Of a stretch of 64,000 nt of DNA, positions 17,316 to 27,164 are shown piece by piece. The notes below the pieces were generated by a model, which had not been told where the DNA came from, did no database searches, and was given only the letters and a program-made list of their open reading frames with translations. The position numbers and the translations under genes are program-made. How positions within the stretch are numbered: the stretch's first letter is position 1; every line of letters begins with the position of its first letter. This DNA comes from Niallia sp. FSL W8-0635. GTDB lineage: Bacteria > Bacillota > Bacilli > Bacillales > Cytobacillaceae. The stretch is from the NCBI RefSeq assembly GCF_038007965.1, contig NZ_JBBOYD010000002.1, forward strand, positions 124,001 through 188,000, in the 5' to 3' direction.

Positions 17316-18728
17316 ATGATAAGTAAATTGAATGATTATTTAAAGGATTACGCGAAAAAAACACCGTCAAAAATAGCTTTAGCTGATAGAAAAAACGTAG
17401 TCTCGTATAGTGACTTTTATCATTTAGTAAATAAATTGGCATATTTATTAACTAAATATGTTTTAGATGAAAATACGGAAATCGGTATAAGTATACCCAA
17501 AAATATTAATTTACCGATAGTTTATTTAGGAGTATTTAGATGTGGATTTTCTGCTATACCATTAGAAGTAAATATAAGTCAATCAAAATTACTAATAATA
17601 GGCAAAGTTACACGAATGAAATATATAATTAAATTTATAAACGAGAAGTTAGTTCTATATAGATTAGATAGTAAATTAGATGTTATTGAAGAGTTCGAAT
17701 TAAATTTTAAAGATATTGAACTTGATATTAAGGAGTATATAGAGTGTGAAGAAGAGCAATCACGTTATTTTAATTTAACATCTGGTTCTACAGGGACTCC
17801 AAAGATCTTTTCTACCAAGACTACACAAGTGGTCTATAACGCCATTAATGTTAATTTATCATTACCAATAGAGTTAAATGGAAGTTACATGTGTCTTTTC
17901 TCAGAAAGTATGCATCCACATGAATTATTTGTTAAACCATTGGTTGCTGGAGAGTGTTGCGTTCTCTGTACAACAAATGAATATCAACATATAAATGAAT
18001 TAATTGAAAGATTTAATATAAAAAGTTTATTAGCAACCCCTAATCTTTATAAGTATTTAATGTCAATTATAAAAAAAGAAAATTGGAATAACATAAAACA
18101 CCTACAAGTAGGAGGAGAAAAGGTAGAATATCAATTTAGAGAAACTTTCTTTAATACTACAGGAAAAAAACTAATTTCAGCTTGGGGTAGTACAGAGACT
18201 ACAGGGATTGTTTTCTATACTCCTATAGAATGGGCTTTGTCAAAAAAAGTGGTCTTAGGCGCATGTATTGGTGGATATAAATGTAAAATTAGTAGTGAAG
18301 GTGAGCTTTTAATAAAAGGTTATGCTTGTATAGAACAATACTACAATTCGGAGGAAATTATTGTTGATAACGAAGGATATTATAATACAGGGGATTTAGT
18401 ATATAAAGATGACAATGAAATTTTTTATTATGAAGGGAGAAAAGATAACCAAGTTAAAGTTGGGGGAAGATTTATTTCTTTATTCCAGTTAGAACAAGAA
18501 TTATTAACGGTTCAGGCTATAAAGGAAATAACGATTGAAGTAAGTTCAAGTAATGATAATATAGTTATTTTTTTAGTAGTAACCTCTGAGTTTAATGAAT
18601 TAGAATTTAGAAAACTTCTTGTGAAAAAAGTTAATAATATAGCATTCAAAATTTGTTACCTAAGTGAATTACCAAGGATGGAAAATGGCAAACTAAATAA
18701 AAGTAAAATAAAATTGTTAGTGGAGTGA
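17316..18728 (+). CDS. AMP-forming acyl/aminoacyl ligase (adenylation domain)
   Basis: 470 aa, a stand-alone ANL-family enzyme. Core motifs: NLTSGSTGTPKIF (P-loop), SAWGSTETTG, YYNTGDLVY, GRKDNQVKVGGRFIS and the catalytic-lysine tail RMENGKLNKSK. It should activate a carboxylic or amino acid as the adenylate and load it on the carrier protein encoded next. The carrier frame follows directly in the same reading frame after the TGA stop. Substrate specificity cannot be read with confidence. Confidence 0.88.
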   Translation: MISKLNDYLKDYAKKTPSKIALADRKNVVSYSDFYHLVNKLAYLLTKYVLDENTEIGISIPKNINLPIVYLGVFRCGFSAIPLEVNISQSKLLIIGKVTRMKYIIKFINEKLVLYRLDSKLDVIEEFELNFKDIELDIKEYIECEEEQSRYFNLTSGSTGTPKIFSTKTTQVVYNAINVNLSLPIELNGSYMCLFSESMHPHELFVKPLVAGECCVLCTTNEYQHINELIERFNIKSLLATPNLYKYLMSIIKKENWNNIKHLQVGGEKVEYQFRETFFNTTGKKLISAWGSTETTGIVFYTPIEWALSKKVVLGACIGGYKCKISSEGELLIKGYACIEQYYNSEEIIVDNEGYYNTGDLVYKDDNEIFYYEGRKDNQVKVGGRFISLFQLEQELLTVQAIKEITIEVSSSNDNIVIFLVVTSEFNELEFRKLLVKKVNNIAFKICYLSELPRMENGKLNKSKIKLLVE

Positions 18729-18734
18729 ATTAAA

Positions 18735-18980
18735 ATAGATAAAAATAAACTTATTTCAGTTATAGAATTTTATTCAAATCTCCCCATAAGTCAAGCTATA
18801 AATATTGATGATTTTGAATTATTAGGCTTAGATAGTTTAGCTAGATTAGGTTTATTATGTGAAATCGAAGAAATTCTCGGAGTAAATTTATCTAGTGAGG
18901 GATTCGAAAATATTAGAAGAATTTCAGATATACGAGAGATAATCGATATACTTGGTTATGAAAGAGTGAAAAAGCTATGA
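18735..18980 (+). CDS. Acyl/peptidyl carrier protein with ATA as apparent start
   Basis: 81 codons ending in TGA that overlaps the next ATG (ATGA). The 4'-phosphopantetheine site is clear: ELLGLDSLARLGLLCEIEE, with helix 2 following. There is no ATG, GTG or TTG in this frame before the active-site serine. ATA at 18735 sits 9 bases after GGAG (18722-18725) and gives a normal carrier-protein beginning (xDKNKLISVIEFY). The frame is the same as the ligase, directly after its TGA, so a readthrough fusion is the other reading. The partner is expected to be the upstream ligase. Confidence 0.75.
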   Translation: MDKNKLISVIEFYSNLPISQAINIDDFELLGLDSLARLGLLCEIEEILGVNLSSEGFENIRRISDIREIIDILGYERVKKL

Positions 18981-20884
18981 ATATTATTAGATACAATTTT
19001 AATTCATTTAAAAAAATCCTATTAACGCATTACAATTTGATACAACCTAAAAAACCAGTAATTAGAGAATGGAATAAAGAACTTTTGTTTATAACAAAAG
19101 TTCCTCCCACTATTGGGGGAGTATCCACTCAGGAGTATTGGCGGATTAGAGAGTTAGCAAATAGAGGATATAAGGTGAGAGTGGTTACAAATACTAATGA
19201 AGAAATCGGGAATCCTCGTGCAGTCAATTATAGTATATCTGATTTAGAATTGCTCGATTATAAAAACCCAATATCTGGTGGCTTTCTAAAGTTTTATTAT
19301 ACTGAATCCTATGACCATACGAGGCATAAACATTTTCCTGAAGACAAAATGTCTCAATCCAAATTAGTTGGGCTCTCTCTTTATGTAATTGATAAGTATA
19401 AAAGTTCAGTTATATTAAGTGGATACTTAGAACCTTATGGTGCAGCTGCTAGCGAAGTAAGTAATTTAACTGGAGTACCTATTTATCAATATAGTGCAGG
19501 GAGTGATTTGGAAAGATTAACAACTTCTCCAGAACTAGCAATCCGCTATGAATATATATTTCAAAACGCAGACTTAGTAGGTACATCCTGGGAAAATTTT
19601 TCTAAATTTTTAAGCTTAAGTATTCCCTTGCAAAAGTTAACTTTAACTCCGCCACCAATAATGCTTTATGAGAAGGAAAGGAAAAAAGAAAATAGATATA
19701 TATTAAAAAACAAATCGCTAACTATTGGGATTTTCGGAAAATTAAACAATTATAAATCATTAAGGGAATTATCAAATGTCATTATTGACTTAAATAAAAA
19801 TGGTAAGAATGTTTGTTTAAAGGCTAGCTTTACTTATAATGATGATATTGACGATGAAACAAAGAAATTACTGAATTTTATGGAGAGTAAAGGTTATTTA
19901 GCAAATGTTTCCCCGTTTAAACCTTGGGAAATTAACCAATTTCTTAATGACTGTGATCTAATTTCCTTGTTAGAAAGGAATTTCAAGGTATCAATTCATA
20001 CACCAATCACATTTTATGAAGCAATGAGTGCGGGTAAGTTGGCATTAATTTCAGAGGAATTTTTTCTTAAGTTACAAGATAGGGAGAAGTACAGCGAAAA
20101 TAATTATCTATTAATTAAGGACAATAACTTCTCCCAAAACTTATATAAGGCAATTGAAAAATTTATAGATAACCCTCCAAATTTTACGAATGATAATAAT
20201 TTTGATTTTAATTTAAATAATTCTATAGATGATTATATTAGAAATATTGAATATTTAGGACAGAATGTTTCTAAAATTAATAATAGAAATATATTATTTG
20301 AAAATATAGTAATCATTTGTTCGTATTTTCCTTATACGATCTCCTATATTTTAGATAAATACGAAACATTTGATTATTTATTAATAAGTGATTACCATTC
20401 TGAATATTCCAATGTTATAAAAAGTGGTTACAATAGAATTTGTAAAATAATAAAAAGGATAAAAGACCCAATTGCATCTGAGCTTTTAAAAATAGAATAT
20501 AGTAAAATTATAGCGTTGAAGAGTTTTAAGAGACAAATATCCTCTTATTCAAATAGAAGAATTAATTTTTCAATTGAAAATACCGTTATACGAATTTGCT
20601 CTAAACCAGTAATTTTAAGTACTAATATCGATCTAAAATACTTATTTAGTAGTATAAAGGATAAAGAAATAAAAATAAAAAAGCATAAAAAGACATTTTA
20701 TTATTTAATTACTGCACAAACTCCTTTAAACAGTAAATATATATTAATAGATGAAGACTTAAAAGATAACATTGAAAGACTATTACAAGATTATCCAGAT
20801 TTAACTAAAGATTACGGCAAATCGATAGATTTTCTAGAAAGTCATGGATTTTTAACTAGAGATATAGATATGGGGAGGAAATAA
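18977..20884 (+). CDS. GT-B glycosyltransferase with extra C-terminal region
   Basis: 635 aa. Residues about 30-400 look like a GT4-type retaining glycosyltransferase: FITKVPPTIGGVSTQEYWRIRELANRGYKVRVVTN at the N terminus (glycine-rich acceptor loop) and IHTPITFYEAMSAGKLALI as the donor-site E-containing motif. The last 200 residues are not typical; the end (IERLLQDYPDL ... SIDFLESHGFL) has the helix-turn look of a small winged-helix or PqqD-type peptide-binding unit, a weak suggestion. It is coupled to the carrier gene by ATGA. Probably glycosylates the pathway product. Confidence 0.72.
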   Translation: MNIIRYNFNSFKKILLTHYNLIQPKKPVIREWNKELLFITKVPPTIGGVSTQEYWRIRELANRGYKVRVVTNTNEEIGNPRAVNYSISDLELLDYKNPISGGFLKFYYTESYDHTRHKHFPEDKMSQSKLVGLSLYVIDKYKSSVILSGYLEPYGAAASEVSNLTGVPIYQYSAGSDLERLTTSPELAIRYEYIFQNADLVGTSWENFSKFLSLSIPLQKLTLTPPPIMLYEKERKKENRYILKNKSLTIGIFGKLNNYKSLRELSNVIIDLNKNGKNVCLKASFTYNDDIDDETKKLLNFMESKGYLANVSPFKPWEINQFLNDCDLISLLERNFKVSIHTPITFYEAMSAGKLALISEEFFLKLQDREKYSENNYLLIKDNNFSQNLYKAIEKFIDNPPNFTNDNNFDFNLNNSIDDYIRNIEYLGQNVSKINNRNILFENIVIICSYFPYTISYILDKYETFDYLLISDYHSEYSNVIKSGYNRICKIIKRIKDPIASELLKIEYSKIIALKSFKRQISSYSNRRINFSIENTVIRICSKPVILSTNIDLKYLFSSIKDKEIKIKKHKKTFYYLITAQTPLNSKYILIDEDLKDNIERLLQDYPDLTKDYGKSIDFLESHGFLTRDIDMGRK

Positions 20885-20885
20885 A

Positions 20886-21473
20886 ATGATGGATATTGGG
20901 TTTAATAGAGACAGAATATCAAAAAGGACTAATGAATACTTGAACGGTATTTTTGAAGATGAATTATTTACTAAATTATCTCAACGGATTTTGTATTTAA
21001 AAAAGGAAAAACAAAATATATGTTTAATTAATCAACAAATATTAGAATTAAAGAGATTTCTTTTACTAAAAGCATTAGTACCAAGTCTTGAAATGTATAG
21101 TCCATCAATAGATAATTTATGGCACGAATCGATTCTATTTACTAAAAATTATAACGAATTTTGTCATAAACTTAAAGGAGATTTTATTCATCATAATCCA
21201 AATTTACATTCGACTGTTAATATAATAGGTCGCTATTGGTTTGACTGGTTGTATCTATTTCTTTTTAAACCAAATCAAATAGGTTGGAAATCTTGGAACG
21301 GATTTATGTTACAAAAACTTAGTGAATCACAAATAAAAGCTTCAAGTTATAACTTAATTTTAGAAATTAAAAATACAAATTTAAAAGGGGATCAGAAATA
21401 CCATTTAACAGAAATATCAAAATTATTAATTGAAAAGTTAAAAGATTCGAATAGTGAAATGAGCATAAACTAA
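20886..21473 (+). CDS. GRDP-like (glycine-rich domain-containing protein-like) protein
   Basis: 195 aa. The core LKRFLLLKALVPSLEMYSPS ... DNLWHESILFTKNYNEFCHKLKG ... FIHHNP matches the WH..I..T..Y..FC....G..I.H.P signature of PF07173-type domains, known from plants and scattered bacteria and of uncertain biochemical role. The conserved His, Tyr and Cys could bind a metal. It starts right after the glycosyltransferase stop and abuts the next gene, so it belongs to the operon. Confidence 0.65.
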   Translation: MMDIGFNRDRISKRTNEYLNGIFEDELFTKLSQRILYLKKEKQNICLINQQILELKRFLLLKALVPSLEMYSPSIDNLWHESILFTKNYNEFCHKLKGDFIHHNPNLHSTVNIIGRYWFDWLYLFLFKPNQIGWKSWNGFMLQKLSESQIKASSYNLILEIKNTNLKGDQKYHLTEISKLLIEKLKDSNSEMSIN

Positions 21474-22466
21474 ATGAATTCTATAAATATTTTGAATCTA
21501 ACTCAATTATATTATGGACCAAAAAGAGTCTTTTTTGTAGATAATAATATTGAAGTACAAACCAATTTACCGAATTTATTTATGCATTTCTCGCATTATT
21601 TTAACTATGTTTATAACATAAGTTATAACAATACACTTAATGAAAATAGGTTTAAATGTCATATATTATATAAAAATGATTTTGAATTAATTAATTTAAT
21701 CAAATTGTTAGAGAAGGATGGTAAAAGAAAAGGTAGTAAAAAAATTAATAGTTTGGATTTTTCTATTATTGAAATAAATAAAAAAAAAATCTATATTGAT
21801 TCGAAAACTTTAATTATATTCCATGAAGATAATAGGACAAATGAACTTTTTATTATAGGACCCTACGATTTTATTTTTCCTTTTTCTAGGATGTATATCA
21901 AAGAACATATTCTATATAGTAAAGAACTCGCTAATCATTGGTATTTAATAAGTTCTTTGGCTTTTAAAAATAAACTAAATGAAAATATATTGTTATTAGG
22001 CAAAGTAAACAATAAAATTAAGAAAAATTTATTGGAGTATCACCTTTCTGGGGAAATATGTATTCTTTCGAGTAGATTTACTGCTATAAAAAAATATGAT
22101 AATACAGTAATGTTTAAAAGGTTACCAGAGCTATTTACTATAGAAAGAAATAAAATTGAAAACTATGAACATCGAAGAAATTTGAAAAAAAGTATTTTTA
22201 ATACAAAAAGACATTATAGGTTTAATTTGAATCCTAATAATAACTATATAAATAAAGAAAAGTTAAATTTTATATCTTTAAGTCCCTTATTAGACTATAA
22301 GAATCCCCAAAGTCTAAGTTTAAAAAATAAAATTAACATATTGAATAATTATATAGAGTTTAAAGGTCGAAAAAGCCACTTAATTAATCCTCAAATAGAT
22401 GAAAAAAATCTTAGAGATAGTATAAGCACCTTGGCAAAATTAAACTTCTATAAACTTATGGATTGA
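21474..22466 (+). CDS. Unrecognised protein, possibly a degenerate HprK-like fold
   Basis: 330 aa, very rich in Asn, Lys and Ile. The order of segments (TLIIFHEDNRTNELFIIGPY, a helix, ENILLLGKVNNKIKKNLLEYHL, then strands and FKRLPELFTI) recalls the HPr-kinase-like proteins often found in ribosomal peptide clusters, but a Walker A glycine loop is missing, so it cannot be called a kinase. It starts at the codon after the previous stop and overlaps the ABC gene frame. Function unknown. Confidence 0.55.
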   Translation: MNSINILNLTQLYYGPKRVFFVDNNIEVQTNLPNLFMHFSHYFNYVYNISYNNTLNENRFKCHILYKNDFELINLIKLLEKDGKRKGSKKINSLDFSIIEINKKKIYIDSKTLIIFHEDNRTNELFIIGPYDFIFPFSRMYIKEHILYSKELANHWYLISSLAFKNKLNENILLLGKVNNKIKKNLLEYHLSGEICILSSRFTAIKKYDNTVMFKRLPELFTIERNKIENYEHRRNLKKSIFNTKRHYRFNLNPNNNYINKEKLNFISLSPLLDYKNPQSLSLKNKINILNNYIEFKGRKSHLINPQIDEKNLRDSISTLAKLNFYKLMD

Positions 22467-22477
22467 AGGAATTGGAA

Positions 22478-24178
22478 ATGAATAAAAACTTTTTCAGAAA
22501 TATTAAAGTATTATTTTGGATACTTGAGTATTTAAGACCGTACAAGAATAAGGTAATCTTATTTATTTTGCTTGGGCTATTTTCTTTATCAATTGAACTT
22601 ATTATACCAAAGTCAATTCAATATTTAATAGATCATATTATACCTTCACAAAGAAAGGCTTCTTTTGTTTATTTTGGATGTGCATTTGTGGTTTTTTCAA
22701 TAGTTTCATTGGTTTCAAAATGTAAAACAGAAATATATAAACGTCAAATTCAAGAATTAGCTATAAAAGATCTTCGAAGTGACTTCTTAAGCTATTTAAG
22801 TTCTTTAAATTTTAAAGAACTTGATAATATGAAAAGTGGCGATCTTTATAAAAAATGTATTAATGATATTAATTATATTCAAAAAGTTTATCGTTATTAT
22901 TTTCCGACAATAGTTCAAACTTCAATTTTTTCTTTAATAGCTATTACTTTAATGCTTTATACTAATTGGATTTTAACATTATGTACACTTCCATTTCTTT
23001 TACTATATTTAATAATTGGTCCTTCTATTGAAATTAAAGCAGATATATCTTCAAAGAACTTTTCATCCTCAGAAGGTAGTTACATAAATGCATTAGAAGA
23101 AACTGTTTCATCTATTAGTAATATTAAAATGTATGGTGGATTCGGATGGATACAAAAATTTCTATTAAATGAATTAGAAGTAAATAATAAGTGGAATGAA
23201 AAGAGATATTTTTACGGATTCTTAAGAAGTAGTATAAGAAGAACTATATTCAGAATTGGATCAATTTTTATATTAGCTATTGGTATCTACTTAGTTAGAA
23301 ATGAATCTTTAACACCAGGTGAGTTTGTCTCATTCCTTCTTATATATTTTAGTTCAATGTGGAGAATTACTAGAATAATTACTATTTGGAATGAAGTAAT
23401 ATTGTTAATGAGACAGGTAGATGAGCTTTATGTAATGATGAAGAAAAGTGTACCAATTAAACGTGATAAATATGGGGATAAGGATGTAACATCTGGCAGT
23501 ATTTTAATTAGTGATTTGAATTTTTCATACAGTAATAAAGAAGTTCTTAAGGAAATTCATTTGAATATAGAATCCGGAGAAAAAATATTAATAGTAGGGA
23601 AAAGTGGAACAGGAAAATCCACTTTATTGAAGATTATTGCAGGATTATACCCAATTAATAAAGGCATAATTAAGGTTGGAAATTATAATATTGACGAAAT
23701 TTCCTGGAATAATTTAAGAGAAAACATTACATTTATGTCTCAAGATGTTCTTCTATTTAATGAGTCTTTTATTGAGAATATTGTTATAGGTACCAATAAG
23801 GAAAACAATTTAGATAGCGTAAAATTAGCTGCTAGAAAAGCCGAATTACATAATGAAATTATGCAAAAAGAGAAAAATTACCATTTTGTAATTGGTGATG
23901 GAGGAAAGTTTTTATCTGGAGGACAACGCCAGCGCCTATCTATAGCTAGGAATCTATTGAAAAATCCAAAAATAATTTTGTTAGATGAACCTACTTCGTC
24001 TTTAGATAAGGTGAATACAGATAAAATATTTAAAACAATATTTAAGGAATTTGAAGGAAAAACAATATTAGTTGTTTCTCACGATAAATTACCTAAAGTT
24101 CAATTCGATAGAGTGTTCGAAATAAAGGAAAAAAAAATTATAGAATTAAGATCATTAGTAGGTGAAGTACATGATTAG
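22478..24178 (+). CDS. ABC exporter, fused permease-ATPase (first)
   Basis: 566 aa from the ATG at 22478; the frame is open back to a TTG at 22463. About six membrane helices in the first 300 residues, then an ATPase domain with Walker A VGKSGTGKSTLLK, signature LSGGQRQRLSIA, Walker B IILLDEPTSSLD and a switch His in VVSHDK. It has no N-terminal C39 peptidase, so a leader would have to be removed by another protease. It overlaps the second exporter gene and probably forms a heterodimer with it. Confidence 0.9.
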   Translation: MNKNFFRNIKVLFWILEYLRPYKNKVILFILLGLFSLSIELIIPKSIQYLIDHIIPSQRKASFVYFGCAFVVFSIVSLVSKCKTEIYKRQIQELAIKDLRSDFLSYLSSLNFKELDNMKSGDLYKKCINDINYIQKVYRYYFPTIVQTSIFSLIAITLMLYTNWILTLCTLPFLLLYLIIGPSIEIKADISSKNFSSSEGSYINALEETVSSISNIKMYGGFGWIQKFLLNELEVNNKWNEKRYFYGFLRSSIRRTIFRIGSIFILAIGIYLVRNESLTPGEFVSFLLIYFSSMWRITRIITIWNEVILLMRQVDELYVMMKKSVPIKRDKYGDKDVTSGSILISDLNFSYSNKEVLKEIHLNIESGEKILIVGKSGTGKSTLLKIIAGLYPINKGIIKVGNYNIDEISWNNLRENITFMSQDVLLFNESFIENIVIGTNKENNLDSVKLAARKAELHNEIMQKEKNYHFVIGDGGKFLSGGQRQRLSIARNLLKNPKIILLDEPTSSLDKVNTDKIFKTIFKEFEGKTILVVSHDKLPKVQFDRVFEIKEKKIIELRSLVGEVHD

Positions 24179-25826
24179 TTATTTACGAGTTTTATTACTC
24201 AATAGTAAAAAAGGGAGATTCTATTTCTTTTTACTGCTTTTCTTTATCCTTATTGAAGTCTCTATCTTAATTCTATCAATGCAATTTCAAAAACTTATAA
24301 TTGATCATATTCTGAATGATAACCTCAATCATTCAATTGCTATCCTTTTACTATTAGGCATTTTTTATGTTTTTCATGCAATTCTAAGCGTGATAAACCC
24401 ATGGTTACAATCTAAAACAAGTAGTTTAATTAAGAGTAGTGTAATTGAAAAATATTTTAAGAATTTTTGCGACGATAATGAAATTAGCATGGATTTTACT
24501 AGTAAACATTCAGGAGAATATATTCATTTTTTGAATGACGAAGTCACATTAGTAGTTAATTGGGTTTCAGGTGATATTCCCGATTTCTTCAAGTCCATTG
24601 TTACGGCATTAATGATTAGCATTTTTGTCCTGAGTATAAATATTTATTTATTTATTTTTATATTCTTCTTTGCTGTATATAGTGCTTTTTTAAATAAAAG
24701 TTTTTCTGCTAAAAGAAAAAAAATATTCTCTACTGTATTTAAGGAAAAGAAAAAATTAAATGTTTTTTTGAAGGATTCTATTTATTCTCTTAAAGAAATA
24801 ATCATAATGAATAATAAAGAATGGGTAAACAAAAAATTCCAAAATTACTATAAAGATTATATGCGTATTTCATTTAAAGAAGGTAGTATAATAGCAAAAC
24901 AGATAGGTATTCAAGAAAGTATATCTCTAATAATGATATTTATTATAGTAATGTTTGGTGGATATTTGGCTTTTGAAAATAAAATTACAATAGGTGGTAT
25001 TGTTATTTTATATCAACTTATATTAGAGCTGAATGAATCATATCAAAACACTTTTAAATATTTTTTACAGCTCAAGTCCAAACTTGGAATTGTTGAAAAT
25101 GTAGCTAAAATTTATTCGAAATTAGAAGTGAAAAACTCTCAAGAATTTGAAGATTTAAAAAACAAAGAATCATTTTCTATAAAATCCATTGAATTTAATA
25201 ATATTGTTTATAGTTATGAAAATCAAACTCATAAAGTGATTGAAGGAATTACATTTAATATTAAAAGTGGAAAAAATCTGTATTATCTTATTGGCCGTAG
25301 CGGCTCTGGTAAAACAACATTAATTAATCTAATGTGCAAATTTATCCAGCCCAAACATGGGCAAATTTTCTTAAATGAAATTGATTTGCAAACCATATCA
25401 CAGAAGCTAATAATAAAAAAAATAAGTGTTGTCTTCCAACATCCCATAATTTATACGGCAACCATTAAAGATAATATATTAATGGGTGAAAATGCAGATG
25501 TTAAAGATGATAGTATTATTGAAGTTTTAAAAGCTGTAGACTTTTATGAAGATATAGTTAATATGTCAGAAGGAATTAATACAATAATTAAGAGCCGCGG
25601 CTCAAATCTTTCGGGTGGACAAAAACAAAAGATAGCAATAGCCAGAGCATTAATAAGAAATACAGATGTATTAATACTGGATGAAGCAACATCAGCTATC
25701 GATTTTACTTCTGAGAGACATATTATAAATCAAATTAGAAATTTAAGATTGAATAAAATAACAATACTAATAACACACAGAATTGAGGATATTTCACATC
25801 AGGATAAAAAAATTATTTTAAATTAA
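24171..25826 (+). CDS. ABC exporter, fused permease-ATPase (second)
   Basis: 551 aa from ATG 24171, inside the end of the previous gene. An N-terminal transmembrane region is followed by Walker A IGRSGSGKTTLIN, signature LSGGQKQKIAIA, Walker B VLILDEATSAID and LITHRIED. Both consensus nucleotide sites seem intact in the pair. It is the last gene of the cluster and is followed by a terminator at 25913. Confidence 0.9.
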   Translation: MISYLRVLLLNSKKGRFYFFLLLFFILIEVSILILSMQFQKLIIDHILNDNLNHSIAILLLLGIFYVFHAILSVINPWLQSKTSSLIKSSVIEKYFKNFCDDNEISMDFTSKHSGEYIHFLNDEVTLVVNWVSGDIPDFFKSIVTALMISIFVLSINIYLFIFIFFFAVYSAFLNKSFSAKRKKIFSTVFKEKKKLNVFLKDSIYSLKEIIIMNNKEWVNKKFQNYYKDYMRISFKEGSIIAKQIGIQESISLIMIFIIVMFGGYLAFENKITIGGIVILYQLILELNESYQNTFKYFLQLKSKLGIVENVAKIYSKLEVKNSQEFEDLKNKESFSIKSIEFNNIVYSYENQTHKVIEGITFNIKSGKNLYYLIGRSGSGKTTLINLMCKFIQPKHGQIFLNEIDLQTISQKLIIKKISVVFQHPIIYTATIKDNILMGENADVKDDSIIEVLKAVDFYEDIVNMSEGINTIIKSRGSNLSGGQKQKIAIARALIRNTDVLILDEATSAIDFTSERHIINQIRNLRLNKITILITHRIEDISHQDKKIILN

Positions 25827-25912
25827 TCTACTTAAATACAAAATAATATAAAATGAAAGGAAATAAAATTAGCTGGAAGAAGTAATTAAAAATAATTGTT
25901 TATTGCAAAATA

Positions 25913-25955
25913 AAAGTGCAGAGCTTTTGCAATGCAGGGTCCTGCACTTTATTTT
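25913..25955 (+). terminator. Terminator at the end of the biosynthetic operon
   Basis: AAAGTGCAG (25913-25921) pairs with CTGCACTTT (25942-25950), followed by ATTTTAT. Confidence 0.65.
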
Positions 25956-26037
25956 ATAAGTGCATAAAATAAGACTTTCCTGTCACCCCAAATCCCTCTA
26001 CTGTAATGGTGTCGAATCATTTACAGAGTGGAGGAAT

Positions 26038-26277
26038 ATGAAAGGATACTAGCTTCATTGTATCAAAAACTTGAGAAACAACAAGGGTTTATCTATATCT
26101 AAGATCCAAAAAATACTTGGTATTAACTGGAGAACAGCTAAGAAGTATGGGGATGATGAACAATTGCCTCAATCTAAAATTGATTACAGCCGGGTGATTT
26201 TACCACCCTTGCCATGTTTTTTACCAGTCTTCACCAATAAATGTACCACACAATGCCAATTCGTTTACCAAGCATAG
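26038..26277 (+). pseudogene. IS21-family IstA N-terminal remnant
   Basis: YERILASLYQKL in one frame and, after a shift, KGLSISKIQKILGINWRTAKKY make the helix-turn-helix start of an IstA-type transposase, followed by unrelated codons to TAG. No catalytic domain remains. A terminator (AACCCTACAG/CTGTAGGG, 26281-26318) follows. Confidence 0.65.
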
Positions 26278-26562
26278 AAAAACCCTACAGATTACTAGCT
26301 TAATAAACTGTAGGGCTTTTCTTTTACTGACTGTTGCTAATTAGAATTATTTTTAAAATACTCTCTAATCATTTTTTTGCCCCTCAAATATGTCCTGTTC
26401 ATTCCATTCCTGTGGAAAAGGTTCCTTTCCATAGATATCCAACTGCTTTTAGTTCCTGGGGAAATGGGTACCAGTTTTTGTATCCGACATAGTAGAAGTA
26501 TTCCTCTAACTTCCGTAGTTCTTTTTTAGTCATTACTGCCATATTAGAGTGCTCTACCTAGT

Positions 26563-27164
26563 CCATGGCGCTCACGCATGGATAATTCGATCTAAAATAG
26601 CTTCTGCTATCGTTTCATTCCCTAATCTCATATGCATCCTCTAGGATCAATTTGCGAACAGAAGATAGTTGAAGCTACTTTATGGCGAGATTCTGCGATT
26701 TCTAGTAAGATTGCTGCTTCATCCGTTGATAAATCTGTCAGTAACCATCCATCCAAAATAAGTAAATCGACCTTCGTGTATTTTTTGATTAATTTACGAT
26801 AACTTCCGTCCGCAACTAATTTTGCTAGTGACAGTTCATCTAGTAACTCTGGCAAACGGATGTATTTAATTTTATAGAATTGACGACAAGCAGATACTCC
26901 GAATGCACTAGGTAAATAAGATTTACCTGAACCAGTGATTATTGCAGATGAAATGAGCCACTTATGCGGAGCTTTGAGCCAGTCATTGCGGAATGGAGAG
27001 CCATTATAATTAGAATCACGAAAGCCTCTTGTATAATTATGTTGCATGCAATTAAGCATGACACTAATATACGGGAGGTTTTTATTAAGGTTAATTGTCG
27101 TAAGATTCTGTAACTTCATTTTAAAGGAATCAGTCAGAGGACCATTAGTTCTAGTACTGGACAT
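26563..27164 (-). pseudogene. IS21-family IstB remnant
   Basis: On the reverse strand, SSAIITGSGKSYLPSAFG (altered Walker A), CRQFYKIKYIRLPELLDELS, VDLLILDGWLLTDLS (altered Walker B) and STIFCSQIDP follow the IstB pattern, then NETIAEAILDRIIHA before stops. The P-loop is damaged and the N-terminal part is scrambled. A 47-codon frame just downstream (26542 to 26399, MTKKELRKLEEYFYYVGYKN) is probably part of the same debris. Confidence 0.65.
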
